From Streptomyces syringium (GTDB taxonomy: Bacteria > Actinomycetota > Actinomycetes > Streptomycetales > Streptomycetaceae): a DNA stretch of 64,000 nucleotides. Each line of letters begins with the position of its first letter. The stretch's first letter is position 1. A program made the translations under genes and the position numbers. Below the pieces are notes generated by a model that saw nothing but the letters and a program-made list of their open reading frames with translations, did not search any database and was not told the DNA's origin. Below, piece by piece: positions 1 to 9,074 of this stretch. The DNA is taken from NCBI RefSeq assembly GCF_017876625.1, contig NZ_JAGIOH010000001.1:1674001-1738000 (forward strand), written 5' to 3'.

Positions 1-1106
1 GTCGGCTTGTAGCCCCGGTCCTCCAGGATGTTCTGCCAGAGGTAGGTGGAGGCGACGGCCTCGTCCCACGGGAAGTAGCCCAGCTTGATCTGCTTGCCCC
101 GGCCGACGTTCGGACCGCTCGCGGTGGTCTCCCGGTCGTCGCCGTGGGTGAGGTTCATACCGCCGGCGACGAGCGCGAGGACCACGATGCCGACGGTGGC
201 GACCGCCGTGCCGGGCCGGTAGCGCAGGAAGGCCAGGCCCCGCACCGACGCGGCGGCCTTGGCGGCGGCCCGGCGGCCGATCGGGGAGACCCGCTGGCCG
301 AGGGCGCCGGTCATCCGGTCCAGGTACATGGCGAGGACGACGACGGCGAGGCCGCTCTCGACACCGCCACCGATCTGGACCTGGGTGACGGCCGCGTACA
401 CGGACTCACCGAGACCGCCCGCGCCCGCCATGCCGGCGATGACGACCATGGACAGCGCCAGCATGATCACCTGGTTGACGCCCGCCATGATCGTGGGCAG
501 GGCGAGGGGCAGCTGCACCCGGGTGAGGGTGTCGCGCGGGGTGGTGCCGAAGGCCCGGGCGGCCTCGACGAGTTCGCCGTCGACCTGCCGGATGCCCAGT
601 TCGGTCATCCGGACGCCGGGCGGCATCGAGAAGACGATGGTCGCGATCAGACCCGGGATGGGCCCGATGGAGAAGAACATCACGCCGGGGATCAGATAGA
701 CGAAGGCGGGCATCGTCTGCATGACGTCCAGCACGGGCCGCAGCACACCGCTCACGGTGCGGCTGCGCGCCGCCCAGATGCCCAGCGGCACGGCGGCCAG
801 CAGGGTGATGACGCTGGCGACGAGCACCAGCGACAGCGTCGCCATCGCCTCGTCCCACAGGCCGAAGGAGTCGATGAGCGCCATGCCGGCGAAGGTGCAC
901 ACACCGGCGAGCAGTCCGCGCAGCCAGCAGGCGACGACGGCCAGGATGCCGGCCATGAGCAGCGCGTGGGGCGCGCCGAGCACGGCCTCGACACCGTCGT
1001 ACATCCCGGTCAGGACGGTGTTGATGAAGTCGAACAGCCAGCCCAGGTGGTTCTGGAGCCAGTCCACGGCGTTCTCGACGCCGTCACCGAGGTTGATCCT
1101 AGGCAC
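1..1106 (-). CDS. Glycine betaine/proline ABC transporter, permease fused to substrate-binding domain (partial)
   Basis: Membrane permease of an osmoprotectant (betaine/proline) importer. The GTG start at 1106 gives a protein opening PRINLGDGVENAVDWLQ, followed by several hydrophobic segments and a typical ProW/OpuAB core (VMQTMPAFVYLIPGVMFF, then PPGVRMTELGIRQV). After the last membrane segment the frame runs on into NVGRGKQIKLGYFPWDEAVA, the start of an OpuAC-type binding domain, so this is a permease-binding protein fusion. The window edge cuts the C-terminus. The start overlaps the stop of the ATPase gene by 8 bases, indicating translational coupling in one operon. Family assignment is firm; the exact substrate is inferred from the family. 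Confidence 0.9.
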   Translation of the reverse strand, partial: MPRINLGDGVENAVDWLQNHLGWLFDFINTVLTGMYDGVEAVLGAPHALLMAGILAVVACWLRGLLAGVCTFAGMALIDSFGLWDEAMATLSLVLVASVITLLAAVPLGIWAARSRTVSGVLRPVLDVMQTMPAFVYLIPGVMFFSIGPIPGLIATIVFSMPPGVRMTELGIRQVDGELVEAARAFGTTPRDTLTRVQLPLALPTIMAGVNQVIMLALSMVVIAGMAGAGGLGESVYAAVTQVQIGGGVESGLAVVVLAMYLDRMTGALGQRVSPIGRRAAAKAAASVRGLAFLRYRPGTAVATVGIVVLALVAGGMNLTHGDDRETTASGPNVGRGKQIKLGYFPWDEAVASTYLWQNILEDRGYKP

Positions 1107-2211
1107 GGGCGGTCACCTCCTGCTCGGACTCCTTCGCAAGGGGCGCTTGCCGGCCTCGCGGCTGGTCGCCGAGCGCGGCCAGCATCCGGTCGCGGGTGAC
1201 GACCCCGGTCAGCGTGCCGTCGGCATCGGTGACGGCGACCATGTCGCCGCTGTGCGAGAAGGGGGTGAACAGCTCGGCGACGGGGGTGTCGGCGTCCACC
1301 GTCGCGGGCGCGGCGTCGAGGACGTCCTGCGCGCTGCGGGTGGTGCCGTCGGCCGCCCGGGCACTGTCCGGCTCGTCCATGATCGATCCGGCGGTGAGGA
1401 CCCGGGAGCGGTCCACGTCCTGGATGAAGGAGGCGACGTAGTCGTTGGCGGGCCGTACGAGGATGTCCTCGGCGGTGCCGTTCTGCACGATCCGGCCGTC
1501 GCGCATGACCGCGATCCGGTCACCGAGGCGCATGGCCTCGTTGAGGTCGTGGGTGATGAAGACGATGGTCTTCTTCAGCCGCGTCTGCAGCTCCAGCAGC
1601 TGGTCCTGCATGTCGCGGCGGATCAGCGGGTCGAGCGCGCTGAAGGACTCGTCCATCAGCAGCAGGTCGGCGTCGGTGGCGAGCGCGCGGGCGAGGCCCA
1701 CGCGCTGCTGCATGCCGCCGGACAGCTCGTCGGGCCAGGAGGTCTCCCAGCCCTTGAGGCCGGTGAGCTCCAGGGCCTCGGTGGCGCGCTTCTCGCGCTC
1801 CGCGCGGGGCACGCCCTGCACCTCCAGGCCGTACGCGGCGTTCTCCAGCACGCTGCGGTGCGGGAAGAGGGCGAAGTGCTGGAAGACCATGCTGATCTTC
1901 CGGGAGCGGACCGAGCGCAGCTCGGCGGGGGGCAGCGCGGTCAGGTCCTGACCGTCGAAGAGCACGCGCCCGGCGGTCGGTTCCAGCAGTCCGTTCAGCA
2001 TGCGCAGCAGCGTGGACTTGCCGGATCCGGAAAGGCCCATGACCACGAAGATCTGACCCGCCTCGACATCGAACGAGGCGTCGATGACCGCCGCGGTGGT
2101 GCCGTCGGCGCGCAGCTCGTCGCGGCCGGTGCCGCTCTCGAGCCGCTTCACGGCGGCTTCGGGTCGTCTGCCGAACACCTTGTACAAGTGCTCGACGTGC
2201 AGCCTGGACAC
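1099..2211 (-). CDS. Glycine betaine/proline ABC transporter ATP-binding protein
   Basis: Cytoplasmic ATPase that powers the osmoprotectant importer encoded next to it. Visible motifs are Walker A (GLSGSGKST), the signature (DELSGGMQQRVGLARAL), Walker B (LLLMDESFSALDP) and the H-loop (VFITHDLNEAM). The C-terminal part carries a CBS-like region (HSGDMVAVTDADGTLTGVV), as in ProV/OpuAA, where CBS domains sense ionic strength. I place the start at GTG 2211 (protein SRLHVEHLYKVFG) because GAGAGGTG lies just upstream; GTG 2217 is an alternative. The open frame continues to 2514, but that extension is low-complexity and lacks family similarity. About 370 residues. Confidence 0.92.
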   Translation of the reverse strand: MSRLHVEHLYKVFGRRPEAAVKRLESGTGRDELRADGTTAAVIDASFDVEAGQIFVVMGLSGSGKSTLLRMLNGLLEPTAGRVLFDGQDLTALPPAELRSVRSRKISMVFQHFALFPHRSVLENAAYGLEVQGVPRAEREKRATEALELTGLKGWETSWPDELSGGMQQRVGLARALATDADLLLMDESFSALDPLIRRDMQDQLLELQTRLKKTIVFITHDLNEAMRLGDRIAVMRDGRIVQNGTAEDILVRPANDYVASFIQDVDRSRVLTAGSIMDEPDSARAADGTTRSAQDVLDAAPATVDADTPVAELFTPFSHSGDMVAVTDADGTLTGVVTRDRMLAALGDQPRGRQAPLAKESEQEVTARA

Positions 2212-2485
2212 ATACACCTCTCGGGTCGAACTCAGGACGGTCCGCCGCCCCCGGTGGGGCGCCCCCGCATGGCGGGTGACGGGCCGTGGAGCGGTGCGGT
2301 ATCGGTCCGCGCGCCCGGGTAACGCATGAGTCGCGTGTGACCGGGGTCCGCTCCAGTGCCGCGCCTGCCCAGGCGCATTCACCGCAAACCGAACAGTGAC
2401 CGGCCTCACACTCGGGCCCGTCCGGGGCGGGCGGGGGCGGTGGGCCTGCGACCGGCTGTCACAGGCGTGCGGCATCATCGACCCC

Positions 2486-3406
2486 GTGACGCGACGCCTG
2501 ATGCTCCTCGACACCGCTTCCCTGTACTTCCGCGCCTACTTCGGGGTGCCCGACTCGGTCCGCGCCCCCGACGGCACCCCGGTGAACGCGGTGCGCGGCC
2601 TGCTGGACTTCATCGCCCGGCTCGTCCAGGACCATCACCCCGACGACCTCGTGGCCTGCATGGACTTCGACTGGCGGCCGGAGTGGCGGGTCGAGCTGAT
2701 CCCGTCGTACAAGGCGCACCGGGTCGCGGAGGAGCTCACCGGCGCGCCGGACGAGGAGGAGATCCCCGACACCCTCTCCCCCCAGGTGCCGGTCATCGAC
2801 AGCGTGCTCGACGCGCTCGGCATCGCCCGCGTGGGCGCGCGCGGCTTCGAGGCCGACGATGTGATCGGCACGCTCGCCGGGCGGGCGACGGGCCCGGTGG
2901 ACATCGTCACCGGCGACCGCGACCTCTATCAGCTCGTCGACGACCGGCGCGGGGTGCGGGTGCTGTATCCGCTCAAGGGCGTCGGCACGCTCCAGATCGT
3001 CGACGAGGCGCTGCTGCGGGAGAAGTACGGGGTGGACGGGCCCGGCTACGCCGACCTGGCGCTGCTGCGCGGCGACCCCAGCGACGGACTGCCGGGCGTG
3101 CCGGGGGTCGGCGAGAAGACGGCCGCGAAGCTGCTGGCCGCCTACGGCGACCTGGCCGGGATCATGGCGGCGGTCGACGACCCGGCGAGCAGGCTCACCC
3201 CCACCCAGCGCAAGCGGCTGGACGAGGCCCGGCCGTATCTGGCGGTCGCGCCGAAGGTGGTGCGCGTCGCCTCCGAGGTGTCGCTGGCCCCCTTCGACGC
3301 CAGGCTGCCGCACGTCCCGCGCGACCCGGAGGCGCTGCTCGCCCTCGCGGAGCGCTGGGGTCTGGGCGGGTCCCTGCAGCGGCTGGTCACCGTTCTCGCC
3401 CGCTGA
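2486..3406 (+). CDS. Stand-alone 5'-3' exonuclease (DNA polymerase I N-terminal domain family)
   Basis: Predicted flap/5'-3' exonuclease of about 306 residues, similar to the N-terminal nuclease domain of DNA polymerase I but without polymerase domains. Visible features are the N-terminal LMLLDTASLYFRAYFG, the metal-binding acidic stretches (GFEADDVIGTLA and DIVTGDRDLYQLV), and the helix-hairpin-helix segment GVPGVGEKTAAKLLAAYG that binds DNA. GTG 2486 is chosen because family similarity begins there; the upstream in-frame extension from 2396 is unlike the family. ATG 2501 is possible. Likely acts in Okazaki-fragment processing or repair. It stands alone between divergent and tandem neighbours. 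Confidence 0.88.
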   Translation: MTRRLMLLDTASLYFRAYFGVPDSVRAPDGTPVNAVRGLLDFIARLVQDHHPDDLVACMDFDWRPEWRVELIPSYKAHRVAEELTGAPDEEEIPDTLSPQVPVIDSVLDALGIARVGARGFEADDVIGTLAGRATGPVDIVTGDRDLYQLVDDRRGVRVLYPLKGVGTLQIVDEALLREKYGVDGPGYADLALLRGDPSDGLPGVPGVGEKTAAKLLAAYGDLAGIMAAVDDPASRLTPTQRKRLDEARPYLAVAPKVVRVASEVSLAPFDARLPHVPRDPEALLALAERWGLGGSLQRLVTVLAR

Positions 3407-3440
3407 GCCCCTATTCCCACCGTTTCCACCGGAAGAGCTG

Positions 3441-3459
3441 TTAGGTTAGGCGTACCTTA
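3441..3459. promoter_or_regulatory. Iron box (DmdR/IdeR-type operator)
   Basis: TTAGGTTAGGCGTACCTTA is a near-perfect 19-bp inverted repeat that closely resembles the actinobacterial IdeR/DmdR consensus TTAGGTTAGGCTAACCTAA. It ends 27 bases before the start of the siderophore-interacting protein gene, where a bound repressor would block transcription. Inferred role: Fe(II)-dependent repression of that gene. Confidence 0.85.
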
Positions 3460-3485
3460 CTTAGCAGTGTTCAGGGGAGACATCC

Positions 3486-4334
3486 ATGGCAGACCGTCCC
3501 GTTCGCAAGAAGCCGATGCTCCACCGCGCGCGTGTGATCCACACCGAGCGGCTGACCCCCCACATGGTGCGCGTGGTCCTCGGCGGCGACGGGCTGGCGG
3601 ACTTCACCGCCGGCGAGCACACCGACCACTACGTCAAGCTGCTCTTCCCCGTCCCGGGCGTCAGCTACCCCGAGCCGTTCGACATGGAGGTCATCCGCCG
3701 CGACCTTCCCCGCGACCAGTGGCCCAGCACCCGCACCTACACCGTGCGCTCCTGGGACCCCGCCACGCGCGAGCTGGCGGTGGACTTCGTGGTCCACGGC
3801 GACGAGGGCCTGGCCGGCCCCTGGGCCGCGGGCGTCCAGGCGGGCGCGGAGATCTACTTCCTCGGCCCGGGCGGCGCCTACTCCCCCGACCCGGCCGCCG
3901 ACTGGCATCTGCTGGCCGGTGACGAGAGCGCGCTGCCCGCGATCGCCGCCGCCCTGGAGCGGATGCCCGCGGGCGCCCGCGTCACCGCCTTCGTCGAGGT
4001 CGCGGACGCGGCCGACGAGCAGAAGCTGACCCTGCCCGAGGGCGTCGAGATCACCTGGCTGCACCGCGGCGCGGCACCCGTCGGCGACGCCCTCGTCGAG
4101 GCCGTGCGCGCGCTCGCGTTCCCGCCCGGCGACGTGCAGGCCTTCGTGCACGGCGAGGCGGGCTTCGTGAAGGAACTGCGCCGCCATCTGCGCATGGAGC
4201 GCGAGGTGCCGCGCGAGCGCCTGTCCATCTCCGGCTACTGGCGTCGCGGTCACGACGAGGACGGCTGGCAGGCCTCGAAGCGCGAGTGGAACCAGCAGGT
4301 GGAGGCGGAACAAGAGGCAGGATCCACGGCCTGA
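3486..4334 (+). CDS. Siderophore-interacting protein (FAD-dependent ferric reductase family)
   Basis: Predicted cytoplasmic flavoprotein of 282 residues that releases iron from ferric siderophores by reduction with NAD(P)H or ferredoxin. The family's FAD-binding motif RTYTVRSWD is present, preceded by the N-terminal beta-barrel (MVRVVLGGDGLADFT) and followed by the nucleotide-binding half (LLAGDESALPAIAAALE and the YWRRG motif near the C-terminus). AGGGGAGA sits 5-13 bases before ATG 3486. The adjacent iron box makes iron repression likely. No siderophore biosynthesis or uptake genes are in the window, so this is a solitary gene. Confidence 0.93.
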   Translation: MADRPVRKKPMLHRARVIHTERLTPHMVRVVLGGDGLADFTAGEHTDHYVKLLFPVPGVSYPEPFDMEVIRRDLPRDQWPSTRTYTVRSWDPATRELAVDFVVHGDEGLAGPWAAGVQAGAEIYFLGPGGAYSPDPAADWHLLAGDESALPAIAAALERMPAGARVTAFVEVADAADEQKLTLPEGVEITWLHRGAAPVGDALVEAVRALAFPPGDVQAFVHGEAGFVKELRRHLRMEREVPRERLSISGYWRRGHDEDGWQASKREWNQQVEAEQEAGSTA

Positions 4335-4413
4335 TCCGCGGCGGACAACAGCGGCGCCGCCGCCTCCGGCTCCTGGGCGGGGAGCGGCCCCAGGTCACGG
4401 ATATCCTCGGCCC

Positions 4414-5055
4414 ATGAAGCGTGTCCGGATAGCCCTCACGAGCGTGGCCGCCGCGGCCCTCGTCCTCACCTGTGCCGCGGGCGCCTCGGCGGAGGACCCC
4501 TACTGGACCGTCTCGAACAGCGATCCCACCCAGCGCGGCCGTGAGGCCGAGTTCGTCGTGACGATCGAAGAGGCCACGCTCGACGACGACAAGGGCTACG
4601 TGACCCTCGAATCACCCGCCTTCGTCGAACCGGTCAAGATCAAGGCGGAGGAGTTCCGCGAGGGCAAGGACGGCACGCCCCGCGCTTCGGGGCGGGGCAT
4701 GGTCCTCTGCGACATCAAGCCCGGCACGTATCCGGTGGAGCTGAAGGACCACGGCCAGGGCGAGGCCGTGGACACCGTCGATCTGACCGTGGTGGCCGAA
4801 ATGGACCCCGGCAACCGCGAGTTCTGCGCCGGCCCGAAGGACTACGACGAGGTCAAGGACAAGACCAGCGAGTCCGCCCTGGGCGCGGAGGACGACGAGG
4901 ACGGCGAGGACGACGACGAGGGCGGCTTCGGCGTCGGCACGGTGGCCGGCGTGGGCGTCGGTGCCGCCGTACTGGCCGCCGCCGGTACGTACGCCCTGGC
5001 CCGGCGCCGACGCGCCCCGGGCACCGGCGGCAGCGGCCCCGGCACCTCCGCGTAA
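4414..5055 (+). CDS. Secreted, membrane-anchored protein of unknown function
   Basis: A 213-residue protein with a clear N-terminal signal peptide (MKRVRIALTSVAAAALVLT, cleavage near ASA-ED). The extracellular part of about 130 residues looks like a small beta-rich domain, followed by a very acidic linker (EDDEDGEDDDEGG) and a C-terminal membrane helix ending in ARRRRAPG. There is no LPXTG-type sortase signal, so it is probably held by the helix. No Shine-Dalgarno is visible; TATCCT lies six bases before ATG, so the mRNA may be leaderless. I do not recognise the family. Confidence 0.8.
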   Translation: MKRVRIALTSVAAAALVLTCAAGASAEDPYWTVSNSDPTQRGREAEFVVTIEEATLDDDKGYVTLESPAFVEPVKIKAEEFREGKDGTPRASGRGMVLCDIKPGTYPVELKDHGQGEAVDTVDLTVVAEMDPGNREFCAGPKDYDEVKDKTSESALGAEDDEDGEDDDEGGFGVGTVAGVGVGAAVLAAAGTYALARRRRAPGTGGSGPGTSA

Positions 5056-5156
5056 GGGCCGCGGCCGGCCCCGGCGGTGCGTCCGGTCATCGCCCGGCGC
5101 CGGGCTTCCGGCGTGCGGCATGATGACCGGATCATCGAGGGAAGGGGCGTCCGCGG

Positions 5157-6098
5157 ATGGATCGCAGCAGCAGGGCCATCGGGGCCGTCGTCGGTTCGGC
5201 GGTCGGGGACGCGCTCGGCGCACCCTTCGAGTTCGGGCCGCCCGGCGCGTACACCGCCCGTTTCCCCGACGGCCGCGGGCAGATGTGCGGGGGCGGCGGC
5301 TGGGATCCCGGTGAGGCCACCGACGACACACAGATGGCCGTCCTCGTCGGCGAATCCCTCGTCGAACGGGGCGGGCTGGACCTGCCCGACATCTTCGGGC
5401 GCTTCCAGCGGTGGGCGGCGGGCTCCCCCAAGGACATCGGCCTGCAGACCGAGGACGTCCTCACCAACGGTCAGCCCTGGGACCGGGCCGCGGCCCTGCA
5501 CTTCCGGATCAATGTGCGCGCCGCCGGCAACGGCTCCCTGATGCGCGCCGCCACCTCGGCCGTCCACTTCGCGGGCGCCGGGCGTGCGGCGACCATGGAC
5601 GCGGCCCGCCGCATCTCGGCCCTCACCCACGGCGATCCCGCCACCGGGGAGGGCACCGCCGTCTTCCACGACCTGGTGCGCGTCGCGCTCGACGGCGGCG
5701 ACCTGTCGGCCGCCGTGCCCGACGCCCTCGCCGCCGTCGAGGCCGATCACCGCGCCCGCTGGGCGACGGCCCTGGCCCCCGGCTGGCACCCCGCGGACGC
5801 CACGGAGGTCAACGGCGCGGTCTGGCCCTGCCTCGGCTCGGCCCTGTGGGCGGTACGGACGACGGGTTCGTTCGAGGACGCGCTGCGCGCGGCCATCGAC
5901 CTCGGCGGCGACACGGACACCGTCGCGGCGGTCACGGGCGGCCTGGCCGGGGCGGTGTACGGCTATGAGGCGATCCCCGAGCGATGGACGGCGGCCCTGC
6001 ATCTGCCGCTGCCGGGCTTCGGGGACCGGGTCCTGCGTCTGCCCGAATTTTTGCGGCTCGCCGAACAGTTGGCGCAGCCCAGTCGCCGGACGGGTTGA
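5157..6098 (+). CDS. ADP-ribosylglycohydrolase family protein
   Basis: Protein of 313 residues of the DraG/ARH family, which removes ADP-ribose from proteins or small molecules using two Mg ions. Family motifs are GAVVGSAVGDALGAPFEF at the N-terminus, EATDDTQMAVLVGESL (metal-binding TDDT), AAGNGSLMRAA, and the C-terminal DLGGDTDTVAAVTGGLAGA with metal-binding Asp residues. All key acidic residues appear intact, so it should be active. The substrate cannot be told from sequence. The 3' end of the gene lies inside the left arm of a dispersed palindromic repeat, which probably acts as its terminator. Confidence 0.9.
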   Translation: MDRSSRAIGAVVGSAVGDALGAPFEFGPPGAYTARFPDGRGQMCGGGGWDPGEATDDTQMAVLVGESLVERGGLDLPDIFGRFQRWAAGSPKDIGLQTEDVLTNGQPWDRAAALHFRINVRAAGNGSLMRAATSAVHFAGAGRAATMDAARRISALTHGDPATGEGTAVFHDLVRVALDGGDLSAAVPDALAAVEADHRARWATALAPGWHPADATEVNGAVWPCLGSALWAVRTTGSFEDALRAAIDLGGDTDTVAAVTGGLAGAVYGYEAIPERWTAALHLPLPGFGDRVLRLPEFLRLAEQLAQPSRRTG

Positions 6099-6154
6099 AA
6101 GCCCGTCCGGCGATTGAGGACGCGCCCGCAGGGCGCCCGCCTCCGCAGGCGGCA
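6083..6154 (+). repeat. Dispersed palindromic repeat, copy 1
   Basis: A 12-bp perfect stem TCGCCGGACGGG/CCCGTCCGGCGA (6083-6094 and 6102-6113), followed by hairpin GCGCCC-gca-GGGCGC (6122-6136) and a third hairpin around CGCCTccgcAGGCG. Related elements recur in the opposite orientation at 20109-20210 and 53144-53258. The left arm overlaps the stop codon of the upstream gene. Lies between convergent genes, so it probably terminates transcription. Confidence 0.85.
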
Positions 6155-6200
6155 AACACGGCCTGCCACCCGAAATCCGCCGGACAGGCAACAGGCAGGC

Positions 6201-9029
6201 TCAGCCCACGGACGAGTACGCGACGACCCCACGCAGCAGACCGTCGACCGCCTTGCGGGCGTTGCGCGCGACCGGGCTGCCCTGGGGGGCCGCCGCGGCG
6301 ATCTGTCCGAGGACGTCGATCAGCTGCTTGGTCCAGCGCACGAAGTCGCCCGCGGGCATCTCGATCTCGCGGAGCACCTCGTCCAGCCCGTGCCCCGACG
6401 CCCAGCGGTACGCGGGCCACGCGAAGCCGAGATCGGGCTCGCGCTGGCCGACGCCCTCCGCCTGGTTGATCCGGTGTTCCTCCTCCAGGGCGTCCAGCCG
6501 GCCCCAGATCCGGACCATCTCGCCGAGGGCGTCCTTCGCGGCGCCCGTGGGCAGCTTCGGCGCCACCGCGTCGTCGGCCGCGCGGGCCTCGTACACCAGG
6601 GCCGAGGCGCAGGCCGCCAGCTCGGCCGGCCCCAGGCCGTCCCAGACGCCGTCGCGCAGGCACTCGGAGGCCAGCAGGTCCAGCTCGCCGTAGAGCCGCG
6701 CCAGCCGGCGGCCGTCGTCGGTCACCTCGTCGGCCCGCAGATAGCCGAGGTCGGTCAGCAGCGCGCAGATGCGGTCGAAGGTGCGGGCGATGGTGTTCGT
6801 CCGGCCCTGGATGCGGCGCTCCAGCTGGCGGGTGTCGCGCTGCAGGCGGTGGTAGCGCTCGGCCCAGCGGGCGTGGTCCTCCCGGTCGCTGCACCCGTGG
6901 CAGGGGTGGGCGCGCAGGGCCGTGCGCAGCCGGGTGATCTCGGTGTCGTCGGCGGCGGCGGAGCGCTGCTTGCGGTGCCGGTCGGGCTCGATGTGCCCGG
7001 CCTTCGTGCGCAGCGCGGAGGCCAGGTCGCGGCGCGACTGCGGGCTGCGCGGGTTGAAGGACTTGGGCACCCGCATCCGCTCCAGCGCCTCGACCGGCAC
7101 CGGGAAGTCGATCGCGGCGAGCCGCTTGACCTGCCGCTCGGCGGTGAGGACGAGCGGGCGCGGCCCGTCGTGCGGGTCGTAGCCGCGGCGGGGGTCGGTG
7201 CGCCCGGCGGGCAGACCGGGATCCAGTACCAGGGCCAGCCCCGCGAACTTTCCGGTGGGGACGTGGATGACGTCACCGGGCTTGAGCTTCTCCAGCGCGG
7301 CCGCTGCGGCGGCCCGGCGCTGGTTGGCGCCCTGCTTGGCCAGCTCGGTCTCGCGGTCCTTCAGCTCGCGGCGCAGCCGCGCGTACTCCTCGAAGTCGCC
7401 CAGGTGGCACTCGATGGCCTCGCGGTACCCCGCCAGGCCCTCCTCGTTCTTCTGCACCTGCCGGGAGATCCCGACGACCGACTTGTCGGCCTGGAACTGG
7501 GCGAAGGAGGTCTCCAGCAGCTCCCGCGAGCGGTGCCGGCCGAACTGCGAGACGAGGTTGACCGCCATGTTGTACGACGGCTTGAAGCTGGAGCGCAGGG
7601 GGTAGGTGCGCGTACCGGCGAGGCCCGCGAGCGCGTCGGGGTCCATGGCGCGCTGCCAGAGCACGACGGCGTGGCCCTCGATGTCGATGCCGCGCCGCCC
7701 GGCGCGGCCGGTCAGCTGGGTGTACTCGCCGGGGGTGATGTCGGCGTGCTGCTCGCCGTTCCACTTGACGAGCTTTTCCAGCACGACGGTGCGGGCGGGC
7801 ATGTTGATGCCGAGGGCGAGGGTCTCGGTGGCGAAGACGGCCTTGACCAGGCCCTTGACGAAGAGCTCCTCGACGACCTCCTTGAAGGTCGGCAGCATGC
7901 CGGCGTGGTGCGCGGCGATGCCCCGCTCCAGGCCCTCCAGCCACTCGAAGTATCCGAGGACGTGCAGGTCCTCGTCGGGGATGGCGGCGGTGCGCTCCTC
8001 GACGATCTCCCGGACCCTGGCCCGGGCCGTGTCGTCGTTGAGCCGCAGGCCCGCGTACAGGCACTGCTGCACGGCCGCCTCGCAGCCCGCGCGGCTGAAG
8101 ATGAAGGTGATGGCGGGCAGCAGGCCCTCGGAGTCGAGCCGCTCGATGACCTCGGGGCGGCCGGGGGTCCAGATCCGGCTGCGCTGACGGCGCTCCCGCT
8201 CGCGGTCGGCCTCGCGCACCATCTTGCCGCGGCGGCGCTCGCGCGGGTTGTAGGTGCGGCTGTTCTCCATGCGGGCCATGCGCAGCAGGTCGGGGTTGAC
8301 CTCACGCCGGGCGGCACCGCGGCCGCCGTGATCGGTCTCCTCCTCGAAGAGGTCGTACATCCGCCGGCCGGCCAGCACGTGCTGCCAGAGGGGGACGGGC
8401 CGCTCCTCGGAGACGATCACCTCGGTGTCGCCGCGCACCGTGTCCAGCCAGTCGCCGAACTCCTCGGCGTTGGAGACGGTGGCCGACAGGGAGACCAGGG
8501 TCACCGAATCCGGGAGGTGGATGATGACCTCTTCCCAGACGGCGCCGCGGAAGCGGTCGGAGAGGTAGTGCACCTCGTCCATCACCACATGGCCGAGGCC
8601 GGCCAGCGCCTGGGAGCCCGCGTAGAGCATGTTGCGCAGCACTTCGGTGGTCATGACGAGCACCGGGGCGTCGGCGTTGACGCTGTTGTCGCCGGTGAGC
8701 AGGCCGACCTTGTCGGCGCCGTAGCGCTTGACGAGGTCGCTGTACTTCTGGTTCGACAGCGCCTTGATGGGGGTGGTGTAGAAGCACTTGCGGCCCTGGG
8801 ACAGGGCCAGGTGGACGGCGAATTCGCCCACGATGGTCTTGCCGGAGCCGGTCGGCGCCGCGACCAGCACTCCCTTCCCGGCTTCCAGGGCCCGGCAGGC
8901 CTCTATCTGGAAGGGGTCCAGCTCGAAGTCGTACATCTCGCGGAAGGGAGCGAGCGCGGTGGCCTGCTCCGCGGCGCGCACCCGGGACAGGGCGTAGCGC
9001 TCAGCAGGGGACATGGTGTCGTCGGTCAT
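6201..9029 (-). CDS. helY: Ski2-like DEVH-box RNA helicase (HelY family)
   Basis: Superfamily 2 helicase of 942 residues. Walker A APTGSGKT is near residues 58-65, the DEVH box near 151-154, TPIKALSNQKYSDL is motif Ia, and the second RecA domain has FATETLALGINMPARTVV and QLTGRAGRRGID. A long C-terminal half of mixed helical and winged-helix type follows, as in Ski2/Mtr4. The family unwinds structured RNA in processing or decay; the exact role in actinobacteria is not well established. Its place downstream of the tat genes is a conserved actinobacterial arrangement. The region just upstream has TAGGCT about ten bases before ATG and no strong Shine-Dalgarno. Confidence 0.9.
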   Translation of the reverse strand: MTDDTMSPAERYALSRVRAAEQATALAPFREMYDFELDPFQIEACRALEAGKGVLVAAPTGSGKTIVGEFAVHLALSQGRKCFYTTPIKALSNQKYSDLVKRYGADKVGLLTGDNSVNADAPVLVMTTEVLRNMLYAGSQALAGLGHVVMDEVHYLSDRFRGAVWEEVIIHLPDSVTLVSLSATVSNAEEFGDWLDTVRGDTEVIVSEERPVPLWQHVLAGRRMYDLFEEETDHGGRGAARREVNPDLLRMARMENSRTYNPRERRRGKMVREADRERERRQRSRIWTPGRPEVIERLDSEGLLPAITFIFSRAGCEAAVQQCLYAGLRLNDDTARARVREIVEERTAAIPDEDLHVLGYFEWLEGLERGIAAHHAGMLPTFKEVVEELFVKGLVKAVFATETLALGINMPARTVVLEKLVKWNGEQHADITPGEYTQLTGRAGRRGIDIEGHAVVLWQRAMDPDALAGLAGTRTYPLRSSFKPSYNMAVNLVSQFGRHRSRELLETSFAQFQADKSVVGISRQVQKNEEGLAGYREAIECHLGDFEEYARLRRELKDRETELAKQGANQRRAAAAAALEKLKPGDVIHVPTGKFAGLALVLDPGLPAGRTDPRRGYDPHDGPRPLVLTAERQVKRLAAIDFPVPVEALERMRVPKSFNPRSPQSRRDLASALRTKAGHIEPDRHRKQRSAAADDTEITRLRTALRAHPCHGCSDREDHARWAERYHRLQRDTRQLERRIQGRTNTIARTFDRICALLTDLGYLRADEVTDDGRRLARLYGELDLLASECLRDGVWDGLGPAELAACASALVYEARAADDAVAPKLPTGAAKDALGEMVRIWGRLDALEEEHRINQAEGVGQREPDLGFAWPAYRWASGHGLDEVLREIEMPAGDFVRWTKQLIDVLGQIAAAAPQGSPVARNARKAVDGLLRGVVAYSSVG

Positions 9030-9074
9030 CTTGTGTACGAGCCTACCGGGGACCCCTGACAGCGCACCCGATCT

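Noticed and set aside
2356-3444. 362-residue Arg/Pro-rich frame overlapping the exonuclease
   Set aside because: Shadow in an alternative frame; the exonuclease frame carries all family motifs.
6114-9059. 981-residue open frame on the plus strand opposite the helicase
   Set aside because: Val/Gly/Asp-rich shadow of the helicase gene with no motifs.
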